Below, one piece after another: positions 1-5,969 of a stretch of 6,881 bases of DNA. The notes beneath the pieces were generated by a model. The model ran no database searches. It had not been told where the DNA came from and saw nothing but the letters and a program-made list of their open reading frames with translations. The stretch spans positions 1 to 6,881 of the forward strand of contig JAJYLU010000098.1 in the NCBI GenBank assembly GCA_021787505.1. The letters are read 5' to 3'. Position numbers and translations under genes: made by a program. Origin of the DNA: Nitrospirota bacterium. Lineage in GTDB: Bacteria > Nitrospirota > Thermodesulfovibrionia > Thermodesulfovibrionales > UBA6898. Each line of letters starts with the position of its first letter. The stretch's first letter is position 1.

Positions 1-23
1 TCGGCGATGAATTCTACCGGCAT
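1..23 (-). CDS. Start of the next gene, possibly a PHP-domain phosphoesterase (partial)
   Basis: An ATG at 23 opens a frame reading MPVEFIA followed by a codon beginning GA (Asp or Glu), running off the left edge and overlapping the end of the DRTGG gene by 10 bases. In related clusters the DRTGG gene is followed by a PHP-domain metal-dependent phosphoesterase whose first strand is typically followed by a DLHIHS-like metal-binding motif; FIA(D) suits this. Only seven complete codons are visible and no strong ribosome site precedes the ATG, so product and even gene are tentative. Confidence 0.45.
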
Positions 24-355
24 CTCAAGCCGAGGGCATAGAGCCTGCCGACGAGTTCGAAGGCGGGAAGCCCGCTCGTCATGACCGGGACGTTCAGTTC
101 CGAAGCCTTCTTCAGTGTGCCTTCTTCAGGCACCCTGTTGTTCGCCAGGATGATTCCCGCGAGCCCCTTGAGCGAGGCCACCGCGACAATATTGAGATGG
201 GCCTGAAGGGTTACCCAGACTGCGCCCTCAGGCGCGTGGCCGATGACGTCAGAAAGCAGGTCGCTCACGTAGCCTCCGGTCACTTCCCGCGTCAGGTCGG
301 CACCGGGAGTTTTGACGTCAAGGGACAGACTCTCTACCAGTTCGAATAGTTTCAT
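14..355 (-). CDS. DRTGG-domain protein, canonical copy
   Basis: 113 aa and a close fit to the stand-alone DRTGG family: TGGYVSDLLSDVIGHA (26-41), WVTLQAHLNIVAVASLKGLA (47-66), a variable IILANNRVPEE strand-turn, and closing FELVGRLYALGL (99-110). The same ordered blocks occur in the protein at 786-1142, so the two are paralogues separated by the ATPase gene. The protein is cytoplasmic and has no catalytic motif I can recognise; by context it is an accessory or regulatory factor for the oxidoreductase complex (inference). Start ATG overlaps the ATPase TGA in an ATGA junction and has a good Shine-Dalgarno. Its TAG lies 10 bases inside the following open frame, so the operon continues leftward without a gap. 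Confidence 0.88.
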   Translation of the reverse strand: MKLFELVESLSLDVKTPGADLTREVTGGYVSDLLSDVIGHAPEGAVWVTLQAHLNIVAVASLKGLAGIILANNRVPEEGTLKKASELNVPVMTSGLPAFELVGRLYALGLRCR

Positions 356-789
356 CGTCCGCTCCTCTCCAGAGATATCACGAATTCGACCGTCGTGCCT
401 TCGCCCACAACTGAATTGATCGTGAGTTTGTCGGCGTTCCTCTTGATGTTCGGGAGGCCCATGCCTGAGCCGAACCCCATCTCCCTTATGTAATCCGGTG
501 CGGTCGAGTAGCCCTCCTGCATCGCAAGGCCGATATCGGGGATGCCGGGTCCCATGTCCTGAAGCACGACCTTTATCGTCTCCGGGGTGATTGTGTAATG
601 CATCATCCCGGCAACGGCATAGATGATCACGTTCATCTCGGCCTCGAAGGCCGCGATCGAGGCCCTCCTGATTACCTCTGCAGGAATCCCTCTTTTTTCG
701 AGGATGCCCTTTAAATTGCTCGATGCTGAGCCTGCATTGGCGAAGTCTTTACCGGTCAGGAAAAAGACCCCGTCGGAATTCACGGTCAT
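352..789 (-). CDS. Small GHKL ATPase (RsbT/RsbW-type serine kinase or anti-sigma factor-like)
   Basis: 145 aa, a stand-alone HATPase_c domain. Visible motifs: N-box helix FEAEMNVIIYA (residues 48-58, with E49/E51 and N53), G1 box DMGPGI (78-83), and G2 box GFGSGMGLPNIKR (105-117), ending with the VVGEGTTVEF strand. There is no dimerisation/H-box region and no sensor domain, so it is not an ordinary histidine kinase; it resembles RsbT/RsbW-type protein-serine kinases. Such ATPases occur next to DRTGG and PHP genes in hydrogenase clusters, with unknown targets. No STAS or sigma partner lies in this window. The ATG at 789 was chosen because it overlaps the preceding TGA and the protein starts right at the domain; the open frame upstream of it (to 1056) lies within the DRTGG gene and resembles nothing. 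A possible AAGGAG sits 18 bases upstream, too far for an ideal site, so coupling is likely. ATP binding is well supported, the kinase role inferred. Confidence 0.87.
   Translation of the reverse strand: MTVNSDGVFFLTGKDFANAGSASSNLKGILEKRGIPAEVIRRASIAAFEAEMNVIIYAVAGMMHYTITPETIKVVLQDMGPGIPDIGLAMQEGYSTAPDYIREMGFGSGMGLPNIKRNADKLTINSVVGEGTTVEFVISLERSGR
362..366 (-). promoter_or_regulatory. Ribosome binding site of the second DRTGG gene
   Basis: The transcript reads AGGAG, six bases before the ATG at 355 and inside the last codons of the ATPase gene. Together with the ATGA overlap it settles the start. Confidence 0.7.
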
Positions 790-1142
790 ACCGTCGGCCC
801 CATCTGGCTCCTTAGCCCCCTTTCGTAGAGTCTGCCGCAGGTGTCGAACATGGAAAGTTCTGTGACGAAGAGGGGGATGTTCTTGGCCTCCGCCATGGCG
901 ATCGTCTGAATGTCCGGCCTTTTGTTTTGGACAAAGACGATCGCTTTTATGTCCGCCACTTCCGCAGTCCTGACCACCTGGGCGTTGGTGAGACCGGTGA
1001 TCAACAAAGAGTTGGTGACGGAGAAGGCGAGCACATCGCTCATAAGGTCCGCGCAATATGCCCGCCCGATGTCTATCTCCATATCGCCCCTTCCGGTCAG
1101 GGCCAGGGCCCCGAGGATGCCCTTTATGTCGTCTAATGTCAT
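786..1142 (-). CDS. DRTGG-domain protein, divergent copy
   Basis: 118 aa, essentially a single DRTGG domain. The recognisable pattern is an N-terminal helix (TLDDIKGILGALAL), the core GRAYCADLMSDVLAF (positions 26-40), a TGLTNAQVVRTAEVADIKAIVF segment where canonical members have a TxxxHxNIVAVA-like stretch, and the closing GRLYERGL. It is a paralogue of the protein at 14-355 but more diverged: the TGGY-like loop is GRAY here and the His of the middle motif is replaced. DRTGG domains occur alone beside [FeFe] hydrogenase and bifurcating-dehydrogenase genes and in phosphotransacetylases; their biochemical role is unsettled, and a ligand-sensing or regulatory role is inferred. The ATG at 1142 has only a weak ribosome site, with the upstream stop 22 bases away, so translation may rely on coupling to the NuoG-like gene. 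The TGA overlaps the next ATG by four bases. Confidence 0.8.
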   Translation of the reverse strand: MTLDDIKGILGALALTGRGDMEIDIGRAYCADLMSDVLAFSVTNSLLITGLTNAQVVRTAEVADIKAIVFVQNKRPDIQTIAMAEAKNIPLFVTELSMFDTCGRLYERGLRSQMGPTV

Positions 1143-1164
1143 GCCCGTCGATGACCCGGGAGGG

Positions 1165-3633
1165 TCAGCCTTTTACCGCTTCCACTTTCACTGCGTCCTT
1201 GAAGGCCGATCCGTTCTCCGGCGGATAAGTGAGGGCGTTTACCCGGCCGTGAGGGAAATGGATCGACGTATGGATGGCCCCTTCTGGAACGGCATCGGTG
1301 ATCTTTGACTTCAGGTAGACTGTGCCGCGCCGGGATGAGACCTTCACGTGGCTGTTGTCCGTAATGCCGTACTTCTTAGCGTCCTCCCCGCTGATCTCGA
1401 GGAACGCCTCGGAGACGACCAGATCGAGCGCCTTGGACCTGGTCGACATTGTGCCGGAGTGCTGCAATACGTCCCTCGTAACGAGGCTCAGCGGATACTC
1501 CGCGTCGGTCTCCTCTCCGGGGGCATGGTTGACGGGATGGAATATCCTTCTGTCGGATATGCTCTGCACCTGACGGACCGTGTTTTTTATCTCGGAAGAG
1601 ACGTCCTCCAGGTTCCTCACCGCGATCTCTTTCCCCAATGACAGGGAGAGGTTCCTCAGTATCTGCCAGTCCGGCATCGACTGCCCGGTCGGTTCGACGA
1701 TCCGCTGCAGCTTCTGGGTGACCCCTTCGGCGTTGATGAAAGTCCCTCCCTTTTCGGCCCAGCTCGATGCCGGCAATACGACGTGGGCGAACTTCGCCGT
1801 CTCGGTCATTGCGATGTCCTGGACGATCAACAGTTCGAGAGACTTGAGCGCCCCGATGATCTTCGAATTATAGGGGAAGGCGCTGACAGGATCTTCACCC
1901 ATGATATAGAGCGCATGGAGTGAGCCGGGCTCATAGAGCATCGTAAAGAGGTCCTTTCCCTGCGGTCCCCCCGCGTCAGGCCGTATACCCATCGCATATA
2001 GTCCGTAAGTATTCGCGTATTCCGCGGGTATCTGGAGGGCGTCTGCCTCCTCCCCGAGAAGAATGATAAGGTTCGAGGCGGCCAGGACCGTATCGCTCCC
2101 CTTGGTGTTTTCGGCAAGCCCCACCGTCAGCGAGATCATCCTGGACTTCGCCTTTGCGAGGGTCTCTGCCGCCGAGATCATTTCTTCCGCAGGGATGCCG
2201 GTGATTTTGGAAACCTTGTCGGAAGTATAATCGGCAAGCCCCCTTTCGAACTCGGGGAAGCCCTCGATCTTCGAGACGATCTCGCGGTTGAAGAGGCCTT
2301 TGTCCACTATAATCTTCATTATCCCGTTCAGGAATGCCACCGAGGTCCCCTGTCGCATCTTTATGCGGCTCGAACTGTGCTTCGACAGCTTTGTCTCGCG
2401 AGAGTCCGCAACGATCAGTGTCGAGCCGTCCCTCTTCGCCTGAAGTATGTTCAGTGCGTATATGGGGTGCGTGATGCTCAGGTCGGACTCGACGATGAGA
2501 ATTACCTCTTTGCCGAGCGGCGACTTCAGGTTTATCGGGTGGGATTTGATGCCGAACGCCTTCGCAAGCGCGGCCTGTACCTTGGAATAGCCGAAGGCCG
2601 CAGAGGAGTCCAGATGAGGAGATCCGACTACGGTGGCCATGAATTTTCTCAACATGTAGTTGTCTTCATTCGTGCACCTGTGCGAACCTATCGCCCCGAC
2701 GGATTCTTTCCCGTAGGTGCCGATGACATATTTCAGGCTCTCGCTTATATAGTTCAGGGCCTCGTCCCATGTCGCGGGCACGAGCACACCTTCTTTTCTT
2801 ATAAGGGGCGTCTTCAGGCGGCTTTCGCTGTAGATATAGTCAAAGCCGAACCTGCCCCTGCCGCAGAGATTGCCTTCGCTTCTGCCGTTGTCCTCTTTCG
2901 CTCGCGACCGCATCACCTTTCCCTCCCTAGTGCCGAGGGTCAGGGTGCACCCGCATCCGCAGAACGGACATATCGTGTCCTTTTCTTCAAGGAACCATGC
3001 ACGGGCCTGATACTTGAAAGGCTTTGGAAGAAGCGCGCCGGTGGGGCAGATGTCGATGCACTGGCCGCAGTAATCGCATTCGAGGATCTCGCCGAATGCA
3101 GGCTGGACGACAGTAGAAAATCCCCGGCCGATCAGTCCGAGCGCTCCCCTGCCCTGATGCTCGGCGCATACCCTCACGCATTTCCCGCAGAGGATGCACC
3201 TGTTGGCCGTGAGTTCTACGAGCGGGCCCCTCACGTCCGGCGGGGCAGACTTCCTGTGTCTGATAAAACGGCCTTCGGGCTTGCCGTATTCATAGGCGAT
3301 GTCCTGCAGGTCGCATTCTCCTGCCTTGTCGCAGATCGGGCAGTCGAGCGGGTGGTGGATGAGAAGGAGTTCAAGGACGGTCTGCCGCGCCTTTCTCAGT
3401 TTCGGCGTATCGGTCTTTATGACCATTCCGGCCGCCGCCGGGGTCGAGCAGGCGGCGAAAAGTCTCGGCTGCCCTTCCGATTCGACCACACACAGCCTGC
3501 AGCCTCCGTAAGGCCTGAGCCTCCTGTCGTAACACATGTTCGGGATCCTTATGCCGTTTTGCTGTGCGGCCTTCAGGATCGTGGTGCCGTCCTCTACGGA
3601 TATCTTTTTATCGTTTATCGTAAGCTCTATCAT
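1165..3633 (-). CDS. NuoG/FdhA-like iron-sulfur, molybdopterin-fold subunit lacking formate-site residues
   Basis: 822 aa from the chosen ATG. Domains in order: 2Fe-2S ferredoxin fold (C34, C45, C48, C62); NuoG His-Cys [4Fe-4S] (H94, C98, C101, C107); two-cluster ferredoxin (C146, C149, C152, C156; C186, C189, C192, C196); Molybdop_Fe4S4 (C222, C225, C229, C257); molybdopterin oxidoreductase core (about 270-660); dinucleotide-binding C-terminal domain (about 712-820, with VTRDVLQHSGTMSTRSKAL). The layout equals NAD-linked formate dehydrogenase alpha subunits and NuoG. Aligned by eye to E. coli FdhF, however, the catalytic Sec/His pair corresponds to G348/Y349, and Lys44 to R259. So it most likely acts as a NuoG-like electron-transfer and structural subunit, or uses another substrate, and not as a formate dehydrogenase; whether it binds a pterin cofactor is open. 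It has no H-cluster domain. ATG overlaps the NuoF-like TGA; the next gene starts 22 bases after its stop. Cytoplasmic: no signal peptide or Tat motif. Confidence 0.92.
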   Translation of the reverse strand: MIELTINDKKISVEDGTTILKAAQQNGIRIPNMCYDRRLRPYGGCRLCVVESEGQPRLFAACSTPAAAGMVIKTDTPKLRKARQTVLELLLIHHPLDCPICDKAGECDLQDIAYEYGKPEGRFIRHRKSAPPDVRGPLVELTANRCILCGKCVRVCAEHQGRGALGLIGRGFSTVVQPAFGEILECDYCGQCIDICPTGALLPKPFKYQARAWFLEEKDTICPFCGCGCTLTLGTREGKVMRSRAKEDNGRSEGNLCGRGRFGFDYIYSESRLKTPLIRKEGVLVPATWDEALNYISESLKYVIGTYGKESVGAIGSHRCTNEDNYMLRKFMATVVGSPHLDSSAAFGYSKVQAALAKAFGIKSHPINLKSPLGKEVILIVESDLSITHPIYALNILQAKRDGSTLIVADSRETKLSKHSSSRIKMRQGTSVAFLNGIMKIIVDKGLFNREIVSKIEGFPEFERGLADYTSDKVSKITGIPAEEMISAAETLAKAKSRMISLTVGLAENTKGSDTVLAASNLIILLGEEADALQIPAEYANTYGLYAMGIRPDAGGPQGKDLFTMLYEPGSLHALYIMGEDPVSAFPYNSKIIGALKSLELLIVQDIAMTETAKFAHVVLPASSWAEKGGTFINAEGVTQKLQRIVEPTGQSMPDWQILRNLSLSLGKEIAVRNLEDVSSEIKNTVRQVQSISDRRIFHPVNHAPGEETDAEYPLSLVTRDVLQHSGTMSTRSKALDLVVSEAFLEISGEDAKKYGITDNSHVKVSSRRGTVYLKSKITDAVPEGAIHTSIHFPHGRVNALTYPPENGSAFKDAVKVEAVKG

Positions 3634-5501
3634 TTTGAGTCTCCCTTCTTCCCTTCGCCGGCTGCTGCAGCCTCGAGGAGTTCCGACGGGTCTCCCTCGA
3701 AGCCGGCAGGAAGGATCTTGATCGACTTGAATTTGCATGCCTCATAGCAGGTCCGGCAGTGGACACAGACCTCCTGGATGATCTTGTGAGGCTGCTTCTT
3801 TTCCCCTATGATCGCCTTCGAGGGGCATGCCCTCAGGCATGCGCCGCACCCTTTGCAGAGTTTTTCGTCGATCCAGAAGGTGGTGAGGTTGCGGCAGACC
3901 CCTGCCTTGCACCATTTGTCCCTGATATGTGATTCGTATTCGTCCCGGAAGTATTTTATCGTCGTGAGGACAGGGTTCGGCGCGGTCTGGCCGAGTCCGC
4001 AGAGGGAGGTGGAGATGATGTCCCTGCCGAGGTCGAGAAGTGTTTCTATGTCGGACTCTTTGCCTTTGCCCTCTGTGATATCGGTGAGCATGTCGAGGAG
4101 TATCTTTGTGCCGACCCTGCAGGGGGTGCACTTTCCGCAGGATTCATCCGCAGTAAATTCCAGGAAGAATTTGGCGGTGCCCACCATGCAGGTGTTGTCG
4201 TCCATGACGACCATACCGCCGGAGCCGACGATCGCGCCCGTGGCGACGATGTCCTCGTACGTGACGGGCGTATTGAGGTGGCTTTCGGGGATGCAGCCGC
4301 CCGAAGGGCCGCCCAACTGGACTGCCTTGAATTTCCTTCCTTTTCTTATCCCGCCTCCTATGTCGTAGATGATCGTCCTGAGCGGAATGCCCATCGGCAC
4401 CTCGACGAGTCCTACGTTGTTGACCGCCCCGGTCAGCGCAAAGACCTTTGTGCCTGCGCTCTTTTCCGTGCCGAGGCTCCTGTACCACTCCGATCCGTTC
4501 ATGATGATAGGGGCTATCTGGGCGAGCGTTTCGACGTTGTTCAGGACGGAAGGTTTGTCCCAGAGTCCCTTGTGGGCCGGGAAGGGCGGCCTCGGACGCG
4601 GCATGCCGCGCTTGCCTTCGAGGGAACGCATGAGCGCCGTCTCTTCGCCGCAGACAAAGGCGCCTGCCCCGAGATATATCTCGAGGTGGAAATCGAAGCC
4701 GGTCCCGAGGATATTCCCGCCTAGGAGCCCGGCCTCGGTCGCCTGGTCTATCGCCAGCTGCAGACGTTTTACCGCAAGGGGATATTCCGCCCTCACATAA
4801 ATATATCCATGATGCGCGCCGATCGCCTTGGCGCCTATGACCATGCCCTCGATGACGGAGTGGGGGTCTGCCTCCATGACCGACCTGTCCATAAACGCGC
4901 CGGGGTCTCCCTCATCGCCGTTACAGAGCATGTATTTAATGTCGGACTTGACCTTCGAGGCAAAGTCCCACTTCAGGCCGGTCGGGAACCCCGCGCCCCC
5001 TCTTCCCCTCAGGCCCGAGTCTTTCACGACCTTCACGATGTCTTCGGACGTCATCTCGGTCAGCGCCTTCGCCATAGCCTGATATCCGTCCCTGGCTATA
5101 TATTCCTCGATCTTTTCGGGGTCGATAAGCCCCTTGTTCCGCAGGACCCTGAGTACCTGGTGCTTGAAGAAGGGGATGTCGCCCATGCGCGGGATAGCGG
5201 TCTTCTTCTCCGGCTCCTTAAACATAAGCTTCTGGTAAGGCCTTCCCTTCAGAAAATGCTCCTCGACCAGGATTGGAATGTCCTCGACCGTCACCTTCTG
5301 GTAAAAGACCTGGTCCGGGTATACCGCCATGACAGGGCCTTCCGCGCAATACCCATTGCAGCCGGTGAGGACGAGCTTGATCTCCTCATCGAGGCCCCTC
5401 TTCTTCAACTCTTCCAGGAGCGCCTCCTTTACCTTTGGCGTCCCGCTGGCCACGCAGCCCGTGCCTGCGCATAACATCAGATTTGCACGTACCTTGTCCA
5501 T
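3630..5501 (-). CDS. NuoF/HydB/HndC-type FMN iron-sulfur subunit
   Basis: 623 aa, far longer than a complex I NuoF (about 440 aa) and matching the extended HydB/HndC form. Domains: N-terminal thioredoxin-like [2Fe-2S] (about 1-90; C11, C16, C48, C52); NuoF flavin/NAD core (about 110-400) with the glycine-rich GLRGRGGAGFPTGLKW at 163-178, CNGDEGDPGAF at 193-203 and GAGAFVCGEETAL at 278-290; SLBB part; N3-type [4Fe-4S] (C455, C458, C461, C501); a CKAGVC segment at 531-536 typical of HydB/HndC proteins; and a two-cluster ferredoxin (C549, C552, C555, C559; C579, C582, C585, C589). It should bind FMN and oxidise or reduce NAD(P)(H), with the terminal ferredoxin domain linking to free ferredoxin, as in bifurcating enzymes. 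Bifurcation itself is inferred from architecture only. All cluster cysteines look intact. Its TGA overlaps the next ATG (ATGA), implying coupled translation and fixed stoichiometry with the NuoG-like subunit. Confidence 0.95.
   Translation of the reverse strand: MDKVRANLMLCAGTGCVASGTPKVKEALLEELKKRGLDEEIKLVLTGCNGYCAEGPVMAVYPDQVFYQKVTVEDIPILVEEHFLKGRPYQKLMFKEPEKKTAIPRMGDIPFFKHQVLRVLRNKGLIDPEKIEEYIARDGYQAMAKALTEMTSEDIVKVVKDSGLRGRGGAGFPTGLKWDFASKVKSDIKYMLCNGDEGDPGAFMDRSVMEADPHSVIEGMVIGAKAIGAHHGYIYVRAEYPLAVKRLQLAIDQATEAGLLGGNILGTGFDFHLEIYLGAGAFVCGEETALMRSLEGKRGMPRPRPPFPAHKGLWDKPSVLNNVETLAQIAPIIMNGSEWYRSLGTEKSAGTKVFALTGAVNNVGLVEVPMGIPLRTIIYDIGGGIRKGRKFKAVQLGGPSGGCIPESHLNTPVTYEDIVATGAIVGSGGMVVMDDNTCMVGTAKFFLEFTADESCGKCTPCRVGTKILLDMLTDITEGKGKESDIETLLDLGRDIISTSLCGLGQTAPNPVLTTIKYFRDEYESHIRDKWCKAGVCRNLTTFWIDEKLCKGCGACLRACPSKAIIGEKKQPHKIIQEVCVHCRTCYEACKFKSIKILPAGFEGDPSELLEAAAAGEGKKGDSK
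3641..3645 (-). promoter_or_regulatory. Ribosome binding site of the NuoG-like gene
   Basis: The transcript reads GGGAG, seven bases before the ATG at 3633, inside the end of the NuoF-like gene. It supports that ATG over the in-frame ATG at 3738, which would add 35 residues with no family resemblance and a deep overlap. Confidence 0.7.
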
Positions 5502-5507
5502 CTATAT

Positions 5508-5514
5508 CCTCCTC
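5508..5514 (-). promoter_or_regulatory. Ribosome binding site of the NuoF-like gene
   Basis: The transcript reads GAGGAGG, six bases before the ATG at 5501. It is the strongest initiation signal in the cluster along with that of the HndB-like gene, and it fixes the start so that the N-terminal [2Fe-2S] domain is included. Confidence 0.85.
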
Positions 5515-5530
5515 GAATTCTTGAATGAAC

Positions 5531-5562
5531 AGGCAGAGGTAAAGATAAGGTATTCTCTGCCT
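5531..5562 (-). repeat. Inverted repeat / potential mRNA stem-loop before the NuoF-like gene
   Basis: In the 83-base spacer between the HndB-like and NuoF-like genes, AGGCAGAG (5531-5538) is matched perfectly by CTCTGCCT (5555-5562), giving an 8-bp stem with a 16-base A/T-rich loop. In the transcript it ends about 16 bases before the Shine-Dalgarno of the NuoF-like gene. No U-run follows the stem, so it does not look like an intrinsic terminator. It could be an RNA-processing or stability element that sets relative subunit levels, or chance. Confidence 0.5.
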
Positions 5563-5574
5563 CTCTTATTCTCT
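5551..5574. repeat. Short direct repeat TATTCTCT, two copies
   Basis: TATTCTCT occurs at 5551-5558 and again at 5567-5574, start to start 16 bases apart; both copies are soon followed by GCC. The first copy overlaps the right arm of the inverted repeat. The spacing is not an obvious helical-turn multiple, and no known operator is recognised. Both repeats are short, so chance is possible. Confidence 0.35.
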
Positions 5575-5584
5575 TTGCCCGGCA

Positions 5585-5968
5585 TCAGTAGGTCGATTCG
5601 CATCCGGCCACCAGCGCGTATTTTTCGACCGGGTTACCGGCCATGATATGCTCCCTGAATATCTCCCTCATCTTCTCGTCGTTCAGGTCGCAGTACTTCA
5701 CCGGCGGATGGTTCACGATCTCGACAGTAGCCAGCGGCTCTTTCGCGCAGAGGCCTGCGCAGCCGGAGGTGGTGACGATCACGTCGGTCATGTTCGCCTT
5801 CGTGATCTCGTCCATGAGCGCGGTCATCACCGCCCTGGCGCCCGCAGCGATCCCGCAGGTGCCCATATGGACGGTCACCTTGGCCCGGTAGCCGCCTTCG
5901 CGCAGGGTGAAGTCGGCGCGGTGTTTTTCCTTGATTTTCTTAAGGTCATCTATCGTTAATCTCGGCAT
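5585..5968 (-). CDS. HndB-like thioredoxin-fold (2Fe-2S) ferredoxin domain protein
   Basis: 127 aa. It resembles the small second subunit (HndB type) found in NADP-reducing/bifurcating hydrogenase operons: a basic N-terminal helix (about 1-30), then a thioredoxin-like [2Fe-2S] fold (about 31-110) with the HMGTCGIAAGA segment and the TSGCAGLC segment. Only C38, C70 and C74 sit at cluster positions; the first Cys of the usual CxxxxC pair is absent, with V33/H34 in its place, so a cluster is uncertain (one could be held with a non-Cys ligand). C93 and C123 are extra cysteines near the C-terminus. From memory, HndB homologues generally share this three-Cys pattern, so it is probably a family trait and not decay. 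Its role is thought to be as an accessory electron-transfer or assembly subunit of the complex formed by its neighbours. Start ATG has a perfect Shine-Dalgarno. No signal peptide or membrane segment is seen. Confidence 0.85.
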   Translation of the reverse strand: MPRLTIDDLKKIKEKHRADFTLREGGYRAKVTVHMGTCGIAAGARAVMTALMDEITKANMTDVIVTTSGCAGLCAKEPLATVEIVNHPPVKYCDLNDEKMREIFREHIMAGNPVEKYALVAGCESTY

Positions 5969-5969
5969 A

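Noticed and set aside
790..1056. An 89-residue N-terminal extension of the GHKL ATPase.
   Set aside because: It lies inside the DRTGG gene in another frame, is rich in His/Arg/Gly, and looks like shadow sequence; the ATPase domain begins at the ATG at 789.
1165..3633. Annotation as an [FeFe] hydrogenase catalytic subunit, suggested by the N-terminal clusters and the neighbours.
   Set aside because: The C-terminal two-thirds has Molybdop_Fe4S4, molybdopterin-core and dinucleotide-binding features; no H-cluster cysteine motifs are present.
3634..3738. A 35-residue N-terminal extension of the NuoG-like protein from an upstream in-frame ATG.
   Set aside because: The extension is an out-of-frame reading of the NuoF-like C-terminus, has no family resemblance, and the ATG at 3633 has its own ribosome site and an ATGA overlap.
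2377..3747. A 456-codon open frame on the plus strand, opposite the NuoG-like gene.
   Set aside because: It is antisense to a protein with intact iron-sulfur motifs; its translation is rich in Arg/Ala with no recognisable domain, as expected for the complement of a GC-rich gene.
4809..5474. A 221-codon plus-strand open frame opposite the NuoF-like gene.
   Set aside because: No domain resemblance, and the minus strand here carries the intact [2Fe-2S] and FMN-binding motifs.
5531..5562. The inverted repeat as an intrinsic terminator.
   Set aside because: No U-run follows it in the transcript and the next gene has a strong ribosome site and belongs to the same complex.
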